Source: WHSW01 sp963777775
GTDB taxonomy: Bacteria; Actinomycetota; Thermoleophilia; Solirubrobacterales; 70-9
Assembly (NCBI GenBank): GCA_963777775.1
Contig: CAVZRL010000003.1
Location: 57,369 to 121,368, forward strand
DNA: 64,000 nucleotides
Direction of reading: 5' to 3'
Each line of letters starts with the position of its first letter. Position 1 is the stretch's first letter. The notes beneath the pieces were generated by a model. It was not told where the DNA came from. It saw only the letters and a program-made list of their open reading frames with translations, and searched no databases. Shown in pieces: positions 23,155 through 32,193 of this stretch. A program made the translations under genes and the position numbers.

Positions 23155-25332
23155 ATGTCGATCGCGAGGGTCGAGCCGCTGACCACCGCCCGCTCGCTGC
23201 GCGGACCGTTCGACTACGTCCTGCCCGAGCGTCTGGACGCGGTCGGGGTCGGGACGGTGCTCGTGGTGCCGTTCGGCAACCGGCGTCTGCTCGGGGTTGT
23301 GGTCGAGATCGCCGAGCGCAGCGAGCTGGCGCCGGAACGGCTCGCCGAGCCGCTCGAGGCGCTCGAGGCGGGGGCACCGCCGGAGCTGGTCGAGCTCGGG
23401 CTCTGGGTCGGCCGCGAGTACTGCTCGACTCCCGCGCGGGGGCTCGAGCTGGTCCTGCCTCCGGGCACCGGGAGCGCTCGCGGGCACCCCCGGGCGCGAA
23501 CCGAGACGGTCGTCGAGCCGACCCCGGAAGCCGTCGCGCCGGGCTCGACGGCGGGGCTGGGCCCGCGCCAGCGCCGGGCGCTGGAGCTGCTCGCGGAGGC
23601 CGGCGGTGCGGTTGCTGCTCCACGGCTCGCCGAGCGGGGAATCGGTCCCGACGCGCTGCGCCGGCTCGAGCGCCGCGGCCTGGTCCGGCTCGCCGAGCGC
23701 GAGGTGCGCCGGCGCCCGCCCTCGCGCGCGATCGGCGCTCCGGCCACGCCCGTGACCCTCGACCACGCCCAGCGTGGCGCGGTCGATCGGATCGTCGCCG
23801 GGATCGACAACGGCGGCGCGGAGTTGCTTCTGCACGGCGTCACCGGCTCGGGGAAGACCGAGGTCTATCTCGCCGCCGCCGAGGCTGCGCTCGAGCGCGG
23901 CCGGGGGGCGATCGTGCTCGTCCCGGAGATCGGGATGACGCCGCAGGCGCTCGCCAGGTTCAGCTCGCGGTTCGGCGAGCGGGTCGCGATTCTGCACTCG
24001 CGGCTTGCCGCCGGCGAGCGCCGAGACGAGTGGCAGCGGCTGCGCAGCGGGGAGGCGACGATCTGCGTCGGCCCCCGCTCGGCGATCTTCGCCCCGCTGG
24101 TCAGGCCCGGGCTGATCGTCTGCGACGAAGAGCACGACGGCTCCTATAAGCAGGAGGGAGATCCCCGATATGACGCCCGCGAGGTTGCCCGGCGCCGCGC
24201 AACGTCCACCGGCGCCGCGCTGGTGCTCGGCTCGGCCACCCCGAGGCCCGAGAGCTGGCACGAGCTCGAGCGGCTCGAGCTGCCCGATCGGGTCGACGGC
24301 CGCTCGCTACCGGAGGTCGAGGTGGTCGACATGCGCGACCGCGACGGCGCCGCGGGGCCGCTGCACACGCGCACCCGGGAGGCGCTCGGCGAGCTCCGCG
24401 AACGCGGGGGAAAGGGGATCGTGTTGATCAACCGGCGAGGCTGGGCGCCCCACCTGTCCTGCCGGGAATGCGGCCACACCTGGGAGTGCCCCGAGTGTGA
24501 CGTCTCGCTCGTCCTGCATCGGGTCAGTGGCCTGCACTGCCACCACTGCGGGCACGCCGAGCCCACCCCGGACTCGTGCCCTGGCTGCGGTTCGGTGACG
24601 CTCGCCCGTGCCGGCGCCGGCAGCGAGCGGATCGAGGAGTTGATCGCGGCGGCGGTCGCCCCGCTGCCGGTGCTGCGCCTCGACTCGGACAGCGCGACTC
24701 GATCTGGCGGCCACCTCGAGATCCTGGCCGAGTTCCAGGCGGCGCCGGCCGGGGTGCTGGTCGGGACCCAGATGGTCGCCAAGGGTCACGATTTCCCCGA
24801 CGTGGTGCTCGGGGTCGTGCTCGACGCCGACGCGACGCTGCGCTTTCCCGACCTGCGAGCCGAGGAGCGGACCTTCGCCCTCGTCTCCCAGCTCGCCGGA
24901 CGCAGCGGCCGCGGAACGGGCCGTGGGCGGGTGCTCGTCCAGACCCTCGCCCCCGAGGCGGCGGCGATCCGGCTCGCCGCCGATCACGATGCGCCGAGGT
25001 TCCTCGCCGGCGAGCTCGAGCGCCGGCGCGAGCTCGACTACCCGCCCTTCTCACATCTGATCCGGGTTGAGCTCAGCGGTCCCGGCGCCGAGCGGGTGCA
25101 GGCCGCCGCAACGCGCCTCCGAGACGCTCTCGTCGCCGCGCTTCCGCCGGGCGACCGGGCGCTGGGACCGGCGCCTCGGTTTCGCCTTCGCGGTCGTGAG
25201 CGCCGCCAGGTGATCGTCAAGGCACGCGAGCGCGGCCCGGCCGTGGCGACGGTCCGCGCGGTGGTCGAGGAGGCTGCGGCGACCCGCGGCCTGCGCGATC
25301 TGGCGCTCGCAGTCGACGTCGATCCGCAGTAG
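23155..25332 (+). CDS. priA: Primosomal protein N' (PriA)
   Basis: A 725-residue replication restart protein. The N-terminal DNA-binding domain begins ARVEPLTTARSLRGPFDY. Walker A GVTGSGKTE is at about 228-236 and the DEEH box at 324-327. The zinc region near 436-483 carries eight Cys in CRECGHTWECPEC and CHHCGH to CPGCG. Helicase motifs GTQMVAKGHDFP and QLAGRSGRG follow. Some actinobacterial PriA proteins are degenerate in their ATPase; here Walker A and B look intact, so the helicase is probably active. Confidence 0.95.
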   Translation: MSIARVEPLTTARSLRGPFDYVLPERLDAVGVGTVLVVPFGNRRLLGVVVEIAERSELAPERLAEPLEALEAGAPPELVELGLWVGREYCSTPARGLELVLPPGTGSARGHPRARTETVVEPTPEAVAPGSTAGLGPRQRRALELLAEAGGAVAAPRLAERGIGPDALRRLERRGLVRLAEREVRRRPPSRAIGAPATPVTLDHAQRGAVDRIVAGIDNGGAELLLHGVTGSGKTEVYLAAAEAALERGRGAIVLVPEIGMTPQALARFSSRFGERVAILHSRLAAGERRDEWQRLRSGEATICVGPRSAIFAPLVRPGLIVCDEEHDGSYKQEGDPRYDAREVARRRATSTGAALVLGSATPRPESWHELERLELPDRVDGRSLPEVEVVDMRDRDGAAGPLHTRTREALGELRERGGKGIVLINRRGWAPHLSCRECGHTWECPECDVSLVLHRVSGLHCHHCGHAEPTPDSCPGCGSVTLARAGAGSERIEELIAAAVAPLPVLRLDSDSATRSGGHLEILAEFQAAPAGVLVGTQMVAKGHDFPDVVLGVVLDADATLRFPDLRAEERTFALVSQLAGRSGRGTGRGRVLVQTLAPEAAAIRLAADHDAPRFLAGELERRRELDYPPFSHLIRVELSGPGAERVQAAATRLRDALVAALPPGDRALGPAPRFRLRGRERRQVIVKARERGPAVATVRAVVEEAAATRGLRDLALAVDVDPQ

Positions 25333-25358
25333 CGCGATCCGGGGCGGATCCGGGCATC

Positions 25359-25364
25359 TAGACT
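25359..25364 (+). promoter_or_regulatory. -10 element of the def-fmt-rsmB operon (leaderless)
   Basis: TAGACT ends 7 bases before the def ATG; no Shine-Dalgarno site. Confidence 0.6.
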
Positions 25365-25371
25365 CGCGACG

Positions 25372-26001
25372 ATGAGCGAGACGGCCGAGCACGAGGTCGA
25401 GCCCCGGTCCGCCGAGGTCGAGGGCGCCGTGCCCGACGACAGCCTCACCGAGGCCGAGCGCGAGCGCCGCGCGCAGGCGCTGGCCGAGGTGCGCACCTTC
25501 GGGGACCCGTTGCTGCGCTCGCGCGCCTCGGAGGTGAGCGAGTTCGGCGAGCCGCTCGCCGCCGAGGCGGAGCGGATGATCGAGATCATGGGCGGAGCGC
25601 TGGGGGTGGGGCTCGCTGCGACGCAGCTCGGCATCCTGCGCCGCCTGCTCGTCTTCCAGGCGGCGCCCGACGCGCGCCCGACCGCGATCGCAAACCCCGA
25701 GCTCGAGTGGGTATCCGAGGAGCTGGTGGTGGCGGAGGAGGGCTGTCTCAGCCTGCCCCGCATCGGCCTCGATGTCGAGCGCCCACTGCACGCCCTGGTC
25801 CGGGGGCGCGACGTGTTCGGCGAGCCGCTGACGGTCGAGGCCTCGGGTCTGGAGGCGCGCGTGCTCCAGCACGAGATCGACCACCTCGACGGGGTCCTGA
25901 TCCTCGACCGCGCCGAGCCCGACCAGCGCAAGGAGGCGCTGCGGGCGTTGCGCGAGGGGACCAGCTACAGCCCCGCCGCCGAGGAAGAGGACGAGGAATA
26001 G
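25372..26001 (+). CDS. def: Peptide deformylase
   Basis: A 209-residue deformylase removing formyl groups from new proteins. The three motifs are GVGLAATQ, EGCLSLP (Cys zinc/iron ligand) and HEIDHLDG (two His ligands, catalytic Glu). The N-terminus has about 35 extra acidic residues before VRTFGDPLLR, and the C-terminus is acidic. First gene of a probable operon with fmt (6 bases later), rsmB, a zinc-ribbon gene and rpe. Confidence 0.96.
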   Translation: MSETAEHEVEPRSAEVEGAVPDDSLTEAERERRAQALAEVRTFGDPLLRSRASEVSEFGEPLAAEAERMIEIMGGALGVGLAATQLGILRRLLVFQAAPDARPTAIANPELEWVSEELVVAEEGCLSLPRIGLDVERPLHALVRGRDVFGEPLTVEASGLEARVLQHEIDHLDGVLILDRAEPDQRKEALRALREGTSYSPAAEEEDEE

Positions 26002-26007
26002 CCGTAC

Positions 26008-26913
26008 GTGCGGACCGCATTCCTCGGCACCTCCGAGTACGCGGTCGCGGTTCTCGAGCGGCTCGCCGCCGGCGAGCACCGGCCGGTGCTCGCGGTCGCG
26101 CCGCCGGACCGGCCGCGCGGCCGGGGACGCCGTAGCGCGCCGCCTCCGGTCGCCCGAGCCGCGCGCGAGCTCGGGATCGAGTTGCTGCAGACGGCCGACG
26201 CCAGCGACCCCGGGGCCTGCGAGCGAATCCGCGCCGCCGGGGCGCAGGCGGGGATCGTCTGCGCGTTCGGCCAGCTCTTGCGCGAGCCGCTGTTGAGCGC
26301 GCTTGAGCTGCTCAACGTCCATCCCTCGTTGCTCCCGCGCTGGCGTGGGGCGGCGCCGATCGAGCGTGCGATCATGGCCGCCGACGCCGAGACCGGGGTG
26401 ACGATCATGCGGGTCTGCGAGCGGCTCGACTCGGGCCCGATCGCGCTCCAGGAGTCGATCCCGATCGGGTCCGACGACTACGGCGCGCTTGCGGCCCGCC
26501 TCGGACGGCTCGGTGGCGAGCTGCTCTCGCGGGCCCTCGATCGACTCGCCGCGGGGCGGCTCGAGCTGGTCGCCCAGGACGAGACCGAGGCGACATACGC
26601 GGAGAAGATCGAGCCGGCCGAGCGCCGGCTGGACCCCGGCCGCCCGGCAGCCGAGCTCGAACGCGTGGTCAGGGCGCTGACCCCGCACGTCGGCGCCTAC
26701 CTCGACCTCGACACCGGCGGTCCGCTGGCGGTGCTGGCCGCCGACGCTGAGCCTGGAGTCGAGGTCGCGGAAGGTGAGCTCGCGGCCGGCGACGGACTCC
26801 TGCTCGGGTGCGCCGAGGGCGCCCTGCGGCTGCGCCGCGTGCGCCCTGCCGGCGGCACGGAGATGGACGTTGACGCCTACCTGCGCGGTCACCCGCTCCC
26901 GCGTCTCGCATGA
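26008..26913 (+). CDS. fmt: Methionyl-tRNA formyltransferase
   Basis: A 301-residue enzyme that formylates initiator Met-tRNA. Typical features: RTAFLGTSEYAVAVLERL at the N-terminus, LLNVHPSLLPRWRGAAPIERAI with the catalytic Asn-His and SLLPRWRG loop, and TYAEKIEP at the start of the C-terminal domain. GTG start 6 bases after def; the stop overlaps rsmB by ATGA. Coupling with def pairs formylation and deformylation. Confidence 0.95.
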   Translation: MRTAFLGTSEYAVAVLERLAAGEHRPVLAVAPPDRPRGRGRRSAPPPVARAARELGIELLQTADASDPGACERIRAAGAQAGIVCAFGQLLREPLLSALELLNVHPSLLPRWRGAAPIERAIMAADAETGVTIMRVCERLDSGPIALQESIPIGSDDYGALAARLGRLGGELLSRALDRLAAGRLELVAQDETEATYAEKIEPAERRLDPGRPAAELERVVRALTPHVGAYLDLDTGGPLAVLAADAEPGVEVAEGELAAGDGLLLGCAEGALRLRRVRPAGGTEMDVDAYLRGHPLPRLA

Positions 26914-28289
26914 GCGCGGTGACTGCGGATCGGCGCGCGGCCTACGAGGTCCTGCGGCGCACGTTCGACGACGGCGCCTGGACCGATCGCGCGTTCACCG
27001 TCACCGCCGGACGGCTCGAGCTCGCCGGACGCGACCTCGCCCGGGCACGCCGGCTCGCCTACGGCGCAGTCCAGCGGCGGGGGACGACGGACCACCTGAT
27101 CGCCGTCCTCGCCCGGCGCCGGCGCAAGGTGGACTCGTTTGCGCTCGCAGCGCTGCGGCTGGGGATGTTCGAGCTCCTCTTCTCGGAGGCCCCGGCTGAG
27201 CACGCCGCCGTCGACCAGGCGGTCGAGCTCGCTCGGGCGGGCGCTCGCGACGACCGCGTGCCTCGCGGTCGCGCGGAGGCCGGGGTCGGGTTCGTCAATG
27301 CGCTCCTGCGCCAGGCCGCGAGCGAGCGCGAGCGGCTCCTCGCCGAGCTCGACGACTCGACTCCGCAGGGCGCCGCGATCGCCCACTCCTATCCCGAGTG
27401 GTTGGCGCGGATGTGGTGGGAGGAGCTCGGGCCGGAGGAAGCCCGGCTGCTGATGGCGGCGATGAACGAGCCCCGCGAAACGGCCTTCCGCGTCAACACG
27501 CTGCGCGCCGAGCCACGGGCGCTGGCCGCCGAGCTGCGCGAGTCCGGGGTCGATGTCAGCGGGCCGGGGTCGGGCGCCCCGCTCGACCCGGCGGCGGGAA
27601 TCGTGGTCGACGAGGCCGGCGACGCGGTAGGAGCGCGGATCGCGACCGGCGAGCTGATCCCCCAGTCGCGGGCTTCGCAGGCGGTGGTCGCGCTGCTCGA
27701 CCCGCGCCCGGGGGAGCGCGTGCTCGACCTCTGCGCCGGCCCGGGGATCAAGACGACCGCGATCGCCGCCCGGATCGAGGATCGGGGCGAGATCGTCTCG
27801 GTCGAGATCGATGCTCGCCGCGCCGACGAGCTGCGCGCGCTGTGCTCACGTGCCGGGGTCGGCTGTGTGCGGGTTGAGGTCGCCGACGCGGCTGAGGCCG
27901 ACCTCGGCTCGGGTTACGATCGCGTCCTCTTGGACCCGCCCTGCAGCGACCTCGGCACGCTCGCCTCACGCCCCGATGCGCGATGGCGCAAGACGCCCGA
28001 GAGCTGCACGCGGCTGGCGGCGCTTCAGCGCCGGCTCCTGGTCCGGGCCGCGCGAGCGCTGGCGCCGGGCGGGACCCTGGTCTACGCGACCTGCACGATC
28101 TCGGCCCGCGAGAACGAGGCCGTCGCCGCGCGCGCCCCCGAATACTCGGGCATCGATGTCGACGACCTCGGCGCCGTGCATCCGGGGCTGCGATCGCGTC
28201 GCGACGGCCGCTTCCTTCAGCTCCTGCCGCAGCGCGACCACACGACGGGCTTCTTCATCGCCCGCCTGCGGGGCGGGGGGCGCCGATGA
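26910..28289 (+). CDS. rsmB: 16S rRNA m5C967 methyltransferase RsmB
   Basis: A 459-residue protein with an N-terminal NusB-like domain (RRAAYEVLRRTFDDGAW, then LRLGMFELLF) and a C-terminal RNA m5C methyltransferase. SAM-binding DLCAGPGIKTTAIAA, the catalytic PPCSDLGTLASRPDARW and the second Cys in LVYATCTISARENE are present. Overlaps fmt and the following zinc-ribbon gene by ATGA. Confidence 0.93.
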   Translation: MSAVTADRRAAYEVLRRTFDDGAWTDRAFTVTAGRLELAGRDLARARRLAYGAVQRRGTTDHLIAVLARRRRKVDSFALAALRLGMFELLFSEAPAEHAAVDQAVELARAGARDDRVPRGRAEAGVGFVNALLRQAASERERLLAELDDSTPQGAAIAHSYPEWLARMWWEELGPEEARLLMAAMNEPRETAFRVNTLRAEPRALAAELRESGVDVSGPGSGAPLDPAAGIVVDEAGDAVGARIATGELIPQSRASQAVVALLDPRPGERVLDLCAGPGIKTTAIAARIEDRGEIVSVEIDARRADELRALCSRAGVGCVRVEVADAAEADLGSGYDRVLLDPPCSDLGTLASRPDARWRKTPESCTRLAALQRRLLVRAARALAPGGTLVYATCTISARENEAVAARAPEYSGIDVDDLGAVHPGLRSRRDGRFLQLLPQRDHTTGFFIARLRGGGRR

Positions 28290-28522
28290 CAGGGGATTCG
28301 CCCGCTCCGACGCTGCGCCGGCCGATCTGCCCCGGCTGCGGCGAGCCGTGGTTGCGCCCGACCCAGCTCCCGGGCCGCTACCGCTGCGTCTACTGCCTCT
28401 GCCGCTACGAGCTCGTCTCGGCCTGTCCCGACTGTGGCGAGCACCAGACTATGGTCCGGATGACCGACCAGCAGGATCTGATCTGCCAGCAGTGTGGGCA
28501 CTCGATGCTGACCCCGGTATGA
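28286..28522 (+). CDS. Small zinc-ribbon protein, unknown function
   Basis: A 78-residue protein with four Cys pairs: CPGCG, CVYCLC, CPDCG and CQQCG. These would suit two zinc ribbons. It starts and ends in ATGA overlaps with rsmB and rpe, so it is made in step with them. The family is not one I can name; a role in RNA or ribosome handling is only suggested by the neighbours. Confidence 0.7.
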   Translation: MTGDSPAPTLRRPICPGCGEPWLRPTQLPGRYRCVYCLCRYELVSACPDCGEHQTMVRMTDQQDLICQQCGHSMLTPV

Positions 28523-29205
28523 GCGACGGTTCGCGAGCGGAGGCGTTCTCGGAGCGGCGAGTGGCGCCGTCGATCCTCTCCGCCGACTTCGCCCGGCTCG
28601 GGGCGCAGGTGGAGGAGGTGATGGGCGCCGGGGCGCGGGTGATCCACGTCGATGTCATGGACGGGCACTTCGTCCCCCCGATCACGATCGGGCCGCTGGT
28701 CGCCGCCTCGATCGCCGATCAGGTACACGATGCGGGTGGGGTGCTGGACGTGCACCTGATGATCGAGCGGCCGGCACAGCAGATCGACGATTTCGCCCGC
28801 GCCGGCGCGGATTGCATCAGCTTCCACGTCGAGGCCGACCCGCACGCGAACCGCACCCTGGCGGCGATCCGGGAGGCCGGCTGCCTGGCGGGGATCGCGC
28901 TCAATCCCGCGACCCCGGTCGACGCGGTCTCCGAGCTCGAGGGCGCCGCCGATCACGTTCTCTGCATGACCGTCAACCCGGGCTGGGGCGGACAGCCGTT
29001 CATCGCCGCTTCGCCCGCAAAGGTGGCGCGGCTTCGTGAGCTGCTGCCCGAGGCCGCGATCGAGGTCGACGGCGGGATCGACGAGCGGACCGCCGGCCCG
29101 GTCGCCGAGGCGGGCGCGTCGCTGTTCGTCGCCGGCTCGGCGATCTTTGGGACCGCCGACCCGGCGGACGCGTACCGCCGGATCGTCGCCGCGGCGGGCG
29201 CGTAG
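28519..29205 (+). CDS. rpe: Ribulose-phosphate 3-epimerase
   Basis: A 228-residue TIM barrel interconverting ribulose 5-phosphate and xylulose 5-phosphate. Signatures: APSILSADFARLG, HVDVMDGHFVPPITIGP, DVHLMIERP, MTVNPGWGGQPFI and EVDGGI. An extra dozen residues precede the first strand. The start codon is fixed by the ATGA overlap. Supplies ribulose 5-phosphate, which is also a substrate for RibB in the nearby riboflavin operon. Confidence 0.95.
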   Translation: MSDGSRAEAFSERRVAPSILSADFARLGAQVEEVMGAGARVIHVDVMDGHFVPPITIGPLVAASIADQVHDAGGVLDVHLMIERPAQQIDDFARAGADCISFHVEADPHANRTLAAIREAGCLAGIALNPATPVDAVSELEGAADHVLCMTVNPGWGGQPFIAASPAKVARLRELLPEAAIEVDGGIDERTAGPVAEAGASLFVAGSAIFGTADPADAYRRIVAAAGA

Positions 29206-29212
29206 CCGGCGA

Positions 29213-31015
29213 TCAGCCGCGTGGGGGAGGGGCGGCGAGCGCGCCGGCGATCTCCTGCCACCAGGCGACCTCCTGGCCGGGCAGGCCCCGGGCCCTCAGC
29301 CGGCGCGCCGCCCAGAGGGCGACCTGGTGGCGTCCGCCGATCGCGAGCAGCTCTTGAGAGCTGATCGCGTAGCGGCCGTCGGCGAGCAGGGCGAGCGCGC
29401 CGACGCCGTCGCGGCGCACCCGCAGCCGGGCGAGGACGGCGATTCCCTCGAGCTCCTCGGGGTGGCCCGGATCGCCGTCCGTCTCCCGCCAGGGGCGGAC
29501 CGAGAACACCTGCGGCGCCCCGCGCGGCGGCAGTGCGGGGACGGGCGGCTCGCCGAGCGGGCCGCTTCGCCAATGTTCGGTGATCTGCTCGAACTCGGCC
29601 AGCTGCTCGAGGCGGACGACGACGTGCAGCTCGTCGCCGGCCTCGATCTCGGTCGAGCCGCGGGGTGGGATCGCCCCCCCGTCGCGGACCAGGAGGTTGA
29701 CCAGCGCCTCGCGCGGCAACCCGAGGTCCTTGATCGGGCGCCCGACCGCCGCGTCGCCCTCGCGGACTCGCCAGACCAGCGATTCGGCGCCGAGCTCGCG
29801 GATCATCCCGGTCTCGATCACCGGCTGGGGCAACGCCGGCTCGTCGGCGGTGACGCCGAGCCGCTGCGCCAGCGCCTCGAAGCTCGCGCCCTGGATCAGG
29901 GTCGAGGTGACGACGACGAAGAAGACCGAGTTGAAGATCAGCTCGCTGCCGCCGACCCCGGCGATCACCGGAAAGGTCGCGAGCCAGATCGGGATTGCCC
30001 CGCGCAGCCCGGCCCAGCCGAGCATCAGCCGCTCGCGCATCTCGAACGGCCCGAGCGCGCTGCAGACGACCGCGGCCAGCGGCCGGGCGAGGAACATCAG
30101 CGCCGCCGAGAGCAGCAATCCCTCGGCGGCGACGTCGAGCAGCTGGCTCGGGAAGACGAGTAGGCCGAGCAGGAAGAAGAGCGAGATCTGCGAGACCCAT
30201 GCGAGGCCCTCGTGAAAGGCGATCGTGGTTCGCTTCGCCGGCAGCCAGCCGGTGCCGAGGACGAGCGCGGCGATGTAGACCGAGAGGAAGCCGGAGCCGT
30301 GCAGCAGCTCCGGGACGCCATAGGCGAGCGCGGCGGTCGCGACCGAGGCGACCGGGTAGAGCCCGGTGGTCGGGAAGTCGAGGTTGCGCAGCGCCCAGCG
30401 GGCGGCGAGCCCGATCAGCAGCCCGGTCGCGAGCCCGAGCGCCAGCTTCGCGCCCAGGGCCGCGGCCATATCGAGGGCTCCGTAGTCGGGCAGCTCGATC
30501 CAGTCGATGAACCCGGTCACCAGCAGCAGCGCGACCGGGTCGTTCATCCCCGACTCGCCCTCGAGCGCGCTCGCCAGCCGACGACGAAGCTGCGATCCGC
30601 GCAGGACGGCGAAGATCGCCGCGCTGTCGGTTGCGGCGACCGCCGAGCCGATGATCAGGCCCTCGAGCGTGCTGAGGTCGAAGAGCAGGATCGCCGCCAG
30701 CCCGGTGATCAGCGCGGTGACGACGGTGCCCGCGGTGGCCAGCGAGACGGCGGTCCCGATCACCGGCCGGATCGCGCTCCAGCCGGCGCTCAGCCCGCCC
30801 TCGAACAGGATCAGGACGAGACCGATCGTGCCCAGGGTGCGGGTCAGCTCGGCATCCTCGAACTCGACTCCGCCGATCCCCTCCGAGCCGGCGAGCATCC
30901 CGAGGCCGAGGAAGAGCAGCAGCCCGGGCACCCTGACGCGGTCGGCGACCTTCGCAGCCGCGATGCCGGCCGCGAGCAGCAGGCCGCCGATCAGGATCAG
31001 CTCGTGGTCGCCGAT
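29213..31015 (-). CDS. CPA-type cation/proton antiporter with cytosolic TrkA-C-like domain; non-canonical start
   Basis: An integral membrane antiporter of about 600 residues resembling NhaP2/CvrA K+(Na+)/H+ antiporters. Twelve or so helices include GLVLILFEGGLSAGW, GSAVAATDSAAIFAVL and EGESGMNDPVALLLV, the ion-binding motifs. A C-terminal TrkA-C-like region follows (RPIKDLGLPREALVNLLVRDG). The first canonical start is GTG at 30931, inside the protein after helix 1. The helix-1 sequence HELILIGGLLLAAGIAAAK is open upstream but has no ATG, GTG or TTG. I place the start at ATC 31015, which lies 7 bases after a TACCTT box; this is inference. Confidence 0.75.
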   Translation of the reverse strand: MGDHELILIGGLLLAAGIAAAKVADRVRVPGLLLFLGLGMLAGSEGIGGVEFEDAELTRTLGTIGLVLILFEGGLSAGWSAIRPVIGTAVSLATAGTVVTALITGLAAILLFDLSTLEGLIIGSAVAATDSAAIFAVLRGSQLRRRLASALEGESGMNDPVALLLVTGFIDWIELPDYGALDMAAALGAKLALGLATGLLIGLAARWALRNLDFPTTGLYPVASVATAALAYGVPELLHGSGFLSVYIAALVLGTGWLPAKRTTIAFHEGLAWVSQISLFFLLGLLVFPSQLLDVAAEGLLLSAALMFLARPLAAVVCSALGPFEMRERLMLGWAGLRGAIPIWLATFPVIAGVGGSELIFNSVFFVVVTSTLIQGASFEALAQRLGVTADEPALPQPVIETGMIRELGAESLVWRVREGDAAVGRPIKDLGLPREALVNLLVRDGGAIPPRGSTEIEAGDELHVVVRLEQLAEFEQITEHWRSGPLGEPPVPALPPRGAPQVFSVRPWRETDGDPGHPEELEGIAVLARLRVRRDGVGALALLADGRYAISSQELLAIGGRHQVALWAARRLRARGLPGQEVAWWQEIAGALAAPPPRG

Positions 31016-31022
31016 CTGCGAA

Positions 31023-31032
31023 AAGGTACACT
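31023..31032. promoter_or_regulatory. Bidirectional promoter, two -10 boxes sharing one TA (antiporter / rib operon)
   Basis: AAGGTACACT reads as TACCTT on the minus strand, 7 bases before the proposed antiporter start at 31015, and as TACACT on the plus strand upstream of ribD. The shared TA is 31027-31028. Confidence 0.55.
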
Positions 31033-31038
31033 CGGGTT

Positions 31039-31054
31039 GTTGACTGACGAGTCA
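31039..31054 (+). repeat. Inverted repeat just upstream of ribD
   Basis: TTGACTGACGAGTCAA: 6-base arms with a GACG loop, ending 6 bases before the ribD ATG. It would form a small hairpin near the 5' end of the rib mRNA, or serve as an operator. There is no room for an FMN riboswitch. Confidence 0.4.
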
Positions 31055-31060
31055 ATCGGT

Positions 31061-32188
31061 ATGGGTTCCGTGATCACAGCCGACGATCGCGTCCATCTCC
31101 GCCATGCCCTGGAACTGGCCGAGGGCGGCCGCGGGAGGGTGAGCCCGAACCCGCTCGTCGGGGCCGTGATCGTCCGGGCCGGCAAGCTGCTCGGGTCCGG
31201 CCATCACGCCGAGCTCGGCGGCCCGCATGCCGAGACGGCGGCCCTACGCGACGCCTCCGAGCGCGGCAACGACCCCGACGGAGCGACGCTCTATGTCTCG
31301 CTCGAGCCGTGTGCGCATCACGGCCGCCAGCCTCCTTGCGTCGACGCCGTGCTCGCCGCCGGGATCGCCCGGGTGGTGATCGGGTGCGACGACCCGAGCG
31401 AGAAGGCGTCCGGCCGCGGACCGGGAATGCTGCGCGACGGCGGGGTCGAGGTCTCGTTCGCCGACGGCCCCGAGGCGGCTGCGGCGCGCCTTCTGATCCA
31501 GCCGTTTCGCAAGCACGCGCGTACCGGCAGGCCGCTCGTGACCCTGAAGTCGGCGCTCAGCGTCGACGGCTTCACCGCCACCCAGTCGGGCGAGTCGAAG
31601 TGGATCTCGGGCGCTTCGAGCCGGGCCCTCGTCCACGCCTGGCGCGCCGAGGCCGACGCGGTCGCGGTCGGGATCGCAACCGCGCTCGCCGACGATCCGC
31701 TGCTCACCGCCCGCGATACCGACCCGCCCCCGACCCGCCAGCCCGCCCGGGTGGTCTTCGACTCGGCCGCGAGGCTGTCCTTGGACTCGCGGCTGCTCGG
31801 CTCGCTGGACCAGGCGCCGGTCTTCGTGATCACCGCGGCCGGGGCGCCTGCGGACCGGGTCTCCGCCCTGCGCGATGCCGGCGCCGAGGTGATCGAGCTC
31901 GCCGGCGGGCCCGTCGACCGGGTCCGGGCGGCGCTCGACGAGCTCGGCCGTCGCGGCATCGCCTCCCTGCTGCTCGAGGGTGGGGCGGTCCTCGCCGCCT
32001 CGTTTCGAGACGCGGACGAGCTCGACGAGCTGCGCCTGTTCATCGCCCCGGTGCTGCTCGGCGACGGTCGGCCGCTGCTCGCGGGCGGCGGCGCGGGGAC
32101 GGTGGCGGGCGCCCAGCGTCCGCTGGCCAGCGACTGGGAGCGCTGCGGGGACGACATCCTGTTTCGCGCCCGCCTCCGGGAGTGGTGA
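31061..32188 (+). CDS. ribD: Bifunctional diaminohydroxyphosphoribosylaminopyrimidine deaminase / reductase
   Basis: A 375-residue two-domain riboflavin enzyme. The deaminase half has HAE (H56, E58) and the PCAHHGRQPPC zinc motif. The reductase half starts near RPLVTLKSALSVDGF and includes SKWISG and LLLEGGAVLAASF. First gene of ribD-ribE-ribBA-ribH. The ATG at 31061 follows a short leader with an inverted repeat. Confidence 0.95.
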   Translation: MGSVITADDRVHLRHALELAEGGRGRVSPNPLVGAVIVRAGKLLGSGHHAELGGPHAETAALRDASERGNDPDGATLYVSLEPCAHHGRQPPCVDAVLAAGIARVVIGCDDPSEKASGRGPGMLRDGGVEVSFADGPEAAAARLLIQPFRKHARTGRPLVTLKSALSVDGFTATQSGESKWISGASSRALVHAWRAEADAVAVGIATALADDPLLTARDTDPPPTRQPARVVFDSAARLSLDSRLLGSLDQAPVFVITAAGAPADRVSALRDAGAEVIELAGGPVDRVRAALDELGRRGIASLLLEGGAVLAASFRDADELDELRLFIAPVLLGDGRPLLAGGGAGTVAGAQRPLASDWERCGDDILFRARLREW

Positions 32189-32193
32189 GGGAG

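Noticed and set aside
29213..30931. GTG 30931 as the antiporter start
   Set aside because: It would delete the conserved first transmembrane helix that is encoded in frame just upstream.
31033..31060. FMN riboswitch before ribD
   Set aside because: The leader is about 20-30 bases; an RFN element needs more than 100.
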